Shown: positions 28,865 through 31,099 of the stretch, piece by piece | Position numbering within the stretch: position 1 is the first letter of the stretch | How the letters are laid out: every line of letters starts with the position of its first letter | DNA from: a virus | Length of the DNA stretch: 31,099 bases | Virus record (IMG/VR): IMGVR_UViG_3300022591_000046 | Span: 1 to 31,099 of that record | Reading direction: 5' to 3' (one strand) | Translations under genes and position numbers: made by a program | The notes under the pieces: model-generated | What the model was told of the DNA's origin: nothing | Database searches by the model: none | The model's input: the letters and a program-made list of their open reading frames with translations, nothing else

Positions 28865-29006
28865 CTATGGCAATGTGCCAGGGCAGGGCTATGCGCTCGA
28901 GGGGTTCAGGTTCAAGCAATGGGTTTACTTCCATTGCTCGAAATGCCAGAATGACACGGCGATCTGGAAAGTCGTTCACATCGGCGTAAAGAACGCTTTC
29001 ATGTGA
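28794..29006 (+). pseudogene. Zinc-ribbon protein fragment without start codon
   Basis: Frame open after TGA 28791 and ending TGA 29004. It encodes LPVRCYCGNLFKDCELETYD, GNVPGQGYALEGFRFKQW and VYFHCSKCQNDTAIWKV: C-x-C...C and C-x2-C with an aromatic-rich loop, clearly protein-like. No ATG, GTG or TTG precedes the conserved part. Its 5' end overlaps the tail-fibre-like gene in another frame, so the two were fused by an indel or recombination, or programmed frameshifting joins them. Confidence 0.5.
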
Positions 29007-29013
29007 GGTGAAA

Positions 29014-29214
29014 ATGACTGACAAATACGAACATGCGAATGACGTTCAGACAGTTATGGTAAACGAGATTGCCCCATTGTTCGAAGGACGATGTATCACG
29101 CCCGAAGAAGAAGAGCTCCATATCGAGATCGGACTTCGATTATATAATGCCGGATATGAAGCGGGATACGGTGCAGGATTCGATGATGGACTTGACGAAG
29201 CAGGGGAGGGCTAA
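29014..29214 (+). CDS. Acidic hypothetical protein, 66 aa
   Basis: GAGGTGAAA precedes ATG 29014 (GTG 29008 is an alternative). MTDKYEHANDVQTVMVNEIA, then LRLYNAGYEAGYGAGFDDGL, a repetitive Gly/Tyr/Ala helix pattern. Unknown role. Confidence 0.55.
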   Translation: MTDKYEHANDVQTVMVNEIAPLFEGRCITPEEEELHIEIGLRLYNAGYEAGYGAGFDDGLDEAGEG

Positions 29215-29215
29215 C

Positions 29216-29485
29216 GTGACGATATGTATGATAGCAGTGAGTGATAAGACCCTCGCAAAGTTCTATGAGGTCAAAGAGATGGCGGCTAAAGGCGAAGCGC
29301 TCAAAGACAACGACTTCCTGATGATGCTGCTCCGTGTAGCATACCTCAAAATCAGAGAGACTGAATCACAGATCAGAGCAGCTGAAGCGGCAGCGAGAGT
29401 GGGAGCTGAAAGGACGCGAGGGATGCCGTATAACCAACCTCAGCCGAAGTGGGGGAGGTACCATGGCCTAGGGAGAGATCAATGA
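29216..29485 (+). CDS. Hypothetical helical protein, 89 aa
   Basis: GGGAGGGCTAAC precedes GTG 29216; ATG 29228 is an alternative. Helical: KFYEVKEMAAKGEALKDNDF, ESQIRAAEAAARVGAERTRG, with a proline-rich end (PYNQPQPKWGRYHG). The stop overlaps the next ATG. No family. Confidence 0.5.
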   Translation: MTICMIAVSDKTLAKFYEVKEMAAKGEALKDNDFLMMLLRVAYLKIRETESQIRAAEAAARVGAERTRGMPYNQPQPKWGRYHGLGRDQ

Positions 29486-29631
29486 CAACGCAACCTTCTA
29501 TATCCACATGGGCACACCCGATAAAAGCGTATTATAACAGCTCAAATGCCGTTCACGCTACAATCTCGCACTCGGGTTCACCAAGCACCGGCGCGATGAC
29601 GGTGTACTGTGTGTATGTGCAGTTGGCCTAA
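29482..29631 (+). CDS. Hypothetical mini-protein, 49 aa
   Basis: ATGA overlap at the start. MTTQPSISTWAHPIKAYYNS, then polar, beta-rich sequence (HATISHSGSPSTGAMTVYCV). Possibly a small virion protein; unknown. Confidence 0.45.
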   Translation: MTTQPSISTWAHPIKAYYNSSNAVHATISHSGSPSTGAMTVYCVYVQLA

Positions 29632-29633
29632 AA

Positions 29634-29759
29634 ATGACAGAAGACGAACCAGAAATAGAACAACTCAAAAGAGATGTCAAAGAGTTACGTCGTGAGCTTA
29701 GGATGCACATCCAGGATTGCCCCTTCGCGGAGATGAAGTGTCACCATGAAGCAAAATGA
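29634..29759 (+). CDS. Coiled-coil Cys/His mini-protein, 41 aa
   Basis: Starts 2 bases after the previous stop. MTEDEPEIEQLKRDVKELRR forms an amphipathic helix; the end DCPFAEMKCHHEAK has C..C-H-H and could bind metal. Overlaps the next gene by 14 bases. Confidence 0.45.
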   Translation: MTEDEPEIEQLKRDVKELRRELRMHIQDCPFAEMKCHHEAK

Positions 29760-29919
29760 GTGGGTGCCCTTAACAAGAGAAGAAAAGAAAGAGCTTAACA
29801 ACGCACTTAAAGACGTTACTGACGCACCTTTTAACACATCAGCCCTCTTTGCTTTGTTTATAATCTTCATATACCCGCTTATCTGGGTAGCCGTAGCGCA
29901 CTTCTTGTTCCACTGGTGA
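29746..29919 (+). CDS. Single-span membrane protein, 57 aa (holin-like position unknown)
   Basis: MKQNEWVPLTREEKKELNNA is a charged N-terminus, followed by a hydrophobic segment (SALFALFIIFIYPLIWVAVA) and a short end. One predicted membrane span. It could be a lysis accessory protein but nothing specific shows this. Confidence 0.5.
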   Translation: MKQNEWVPLTREEKKELNNALKDVTDAPFNTSALFALFIIFIYPLIWVAVAHFLFHW

Positions 29920-29986
29920 TACGGTGACATGGGGAAGGCCGCCAAGCAACGGAGTATCACGCGCTATGAAAGGCGCAGGAGATTAC

Positions 29987-30121
29987 ATGCCCGTGTATGC
30001 GCTACGTTCAGATCATGAGAAGATAGTAAAGAAAGCAAAGTTGGAGGGTGTGCCTATTTATATTATCGTGAAACAACTTGTTAAGGATCACTTAGACGAG
30101 GTATCTGATGTCTCTTTTTAA
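29987..30121 (+). CDS. Ribbon-helix-helix-like regulator, 44 aa
   Basis: CAGGAGATTAC precedes ATG 29987. MPVYALRSDHEKIVKKAKLE, then GVPIYIIVKQLVKDHLDE: a short strand followed by two helices, the CopG/Arc-type layout. Longer in-frame starts (GTG 29924, ATG 29966) have poorer leaders. Another short basic frame (29929-30018) overlaps here. A 67-base AT-rich gap follows. Confidence 0.5.
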   Translation: MPVYALRSDHEKIVKKAKLEGVPIYIIVKQLVKDHLDEVSDVSF

Positions 30122-30188
30122 TTTTTAGCCTCTTTATGGCTGGCAGTACGCCTTACCTATTTACTTTCAAAGTTAAGTAGTATTATAC

Positions 30189-31099
30189 GTGGGTAGCGCT
30201 AGCGATAAAGATATTTATGAGCTCACTGAACTCGAGATTCCAGACGTATCATACGTAGCAGCAGGCGCTAACCGCAAGACGTGGACTGTTATTAAATCTG
30301 CTGAAGAACTAGAAAAAGCAGAGCTAGAGAAATCCGGCGGCTGTGAAAAAGTCAGATCCAACTGCATGTCGATGAAAGAACAAGCAGGGGAATCCGGCAA
30401 ACAAGCAGAGAAGGATTGCGCTAAAACGGTAGCGGCTTGCGAGAGGATGAGTAAGTCTGCCGATTCTGTCGATAAAGCCTCTGGTGATGAAGAAGATGAC
30501 GAGGACGAAGAAGACCCGACCGATGCAATCACCGGCGCGTGGCGACTTATAGCTCCTTATAAAGACGAACTAGCTGTTGGACTTATCGCAGCGTTCGCAG
30601 CTGCACTCAAAGCAACAGGCAAAGATTTTAGTTATGGTTATCCAGCTCCCGAAGCGGAGCTGTCTGATGAATCTGAGGATGACGAGGAGGCAAGTAAGAG
30701 TGTGAAATCAGAAAGTGCTAACAAAAGCGTTCAGGCAACAGGGCTTCCACTTGCCGACCCGGGCACTCCGTGGGATGCAGGAAAAGCCAAAGCCGCCCTT
30801 AACGACTGGGCCGGAGATGACATGGGCAAGTACGCACGTGCTTTCCTCTATTATGATGGCTCCGGCAAAAAAGGCGGTTGTAAACTCCCGATAGCGATGC
30901 CGATTAACGGCACTCTTAAAGCAATCCCTAATGCAATCCGAGCGGCTAAAGGCCGGTTTAATCAAACACAGGCGATCCCAGCAGCGGAAAGAGCGCGGAT
31001 TCAGTCTATTCTGAATGGGTATTCAAAGAAATTAGGCTGGGATGCGAATACTACCAAGACAGAAAAATCAAGTTCACCCCTCACTTTGGAGGGTGGAGA
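30189..31099 (+). CDS. XkdF C-terminal continuation / prohead protein, runs off the right edge
   Basis: Open frame from GTG 30189 (no clear Shine-Dalgarno) to the window end, 303 residues visible. Residues 9-30 (IYELTELEIPDVSYVAAGAN) carry the 'I.E(V)S.V..GAN' signature that follows the SMGG.A segment in ordinary XkdF proteases. A long acidic, Lys-rich linker follows (GDEEDDEDEEDPTD). Near the end TPWDAGKAKAALNDWAGDDM and YYDGSGKKGGCKLPIAMPIN are a domain commonly appended to phage prohead proteases or capsid proteins. It is therefore the detached second half of the protease chain, possibly leading into a scaffold or capsid. Confidence 0.7.
   Translation, partial: MGSASDKDIYELTELEIPDVSYVAAGANRKTWTVIKSAEELEKAELEKSGGCEKVRSNCMSMKEQAGESGKQAEKDCAKTVAACERMSKSADSVDKASGDEEDDEDEEDPTDAITGAWRLIAPYKDELAVGLIAAFAAALKATGKDFSYGYPAPEAELSDESEDDEEASKSVKSESANKSVQATGLPLADPGTPWDAGKAKAALNDWAGDDMGKYARAFLYYDGSGKKGGCKLPIAMPINGTLKAIPNAIRAAKGRFNQTQAIPAAERARIQSILNGYSKKLGWDANTTKTEKSSSPLTLEGG

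Overview
This window looks like part of the genome of a tailed double-stranded DNA virus (Caudoviricetes) or a closely related prophage. It holds a small and a large terminase gene, a Mu-like portal gene, an XkdF-type prohead protease, several virion-surface adhesin or enzyme genes, and a dense run of very small early-type genes. Nearly every gene lies on the + strand with ATGA or GTGA overlaps and Shine-Dalgarno leaders. No ribosomal RNA, tRNA, integrase or clear host gene was seen. The host, bacterial or archaeal, cannot be fixed from the sequence; nothing seen is lineage-specific.

Positions 1-8824 form an early/accessory block: a MazG-like protein, a zinc-ribbon metallophosphoesterase interrupted by an intein, a probable DNA-binding OB-like protein, the collapsed remnant of a C5-cytosine methyltransferase, a ParB-like helix-turn-helix protein, a pentapeptide-repeat protein, an HNH nuclease, and many zinc-ribbon or single-membrane-span mini-proteins. 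Positions 8825-10088 hold a solo TnpB element on the - strand, apparently inserted between a ribosome binding site and its gene. Mini-genes resume at 10089-10691.

Positions 10753-13464 carry a putative TIM-barrel enzyme and a papain-like protease, both ending in related lectin-propeller sequence. Packaging genes follow: TerS, then a TerL split into separate ATPase and nuclease genes. From 15730 to 22695 there are structural or receptor-facing proteins: a PKD plus BspA-type leucine-rich repeat protein, a C-type-lectin-like tail protein and a sialidase-like Asp-box propeller. The portal gene carries a second intein.

The most unusual object is the 1059-residue protein at 25216-28395. It joins a nucleotidyltransferase-like domain, a complete ATP-dependent DNA ligase core, a uracil-DNA-glycosylase-like segment and an XkdF prohead-protease domain. 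The usual C-terminal continuation of XkdF reappears only at 30189, after about 1.8 kb of small and partly broken genes. A physical link between DNA-repair activities and capsid maturation is the best candidate here for an undescribed system.

A recurring 18-bp imperfect palindrome (TGTCG-N8-CGACA) sits just upstream of four gene starts at 2838, 10381, 13614 and 28397, and may be a shared control or recombination site. Several genes are visibly decayed (methyltransferase, the gene at 3731, genes near 7.7-8.1 kb, the zinc ribbon at 28.8 kb), so the accessory regions appear to be turning over quickly.
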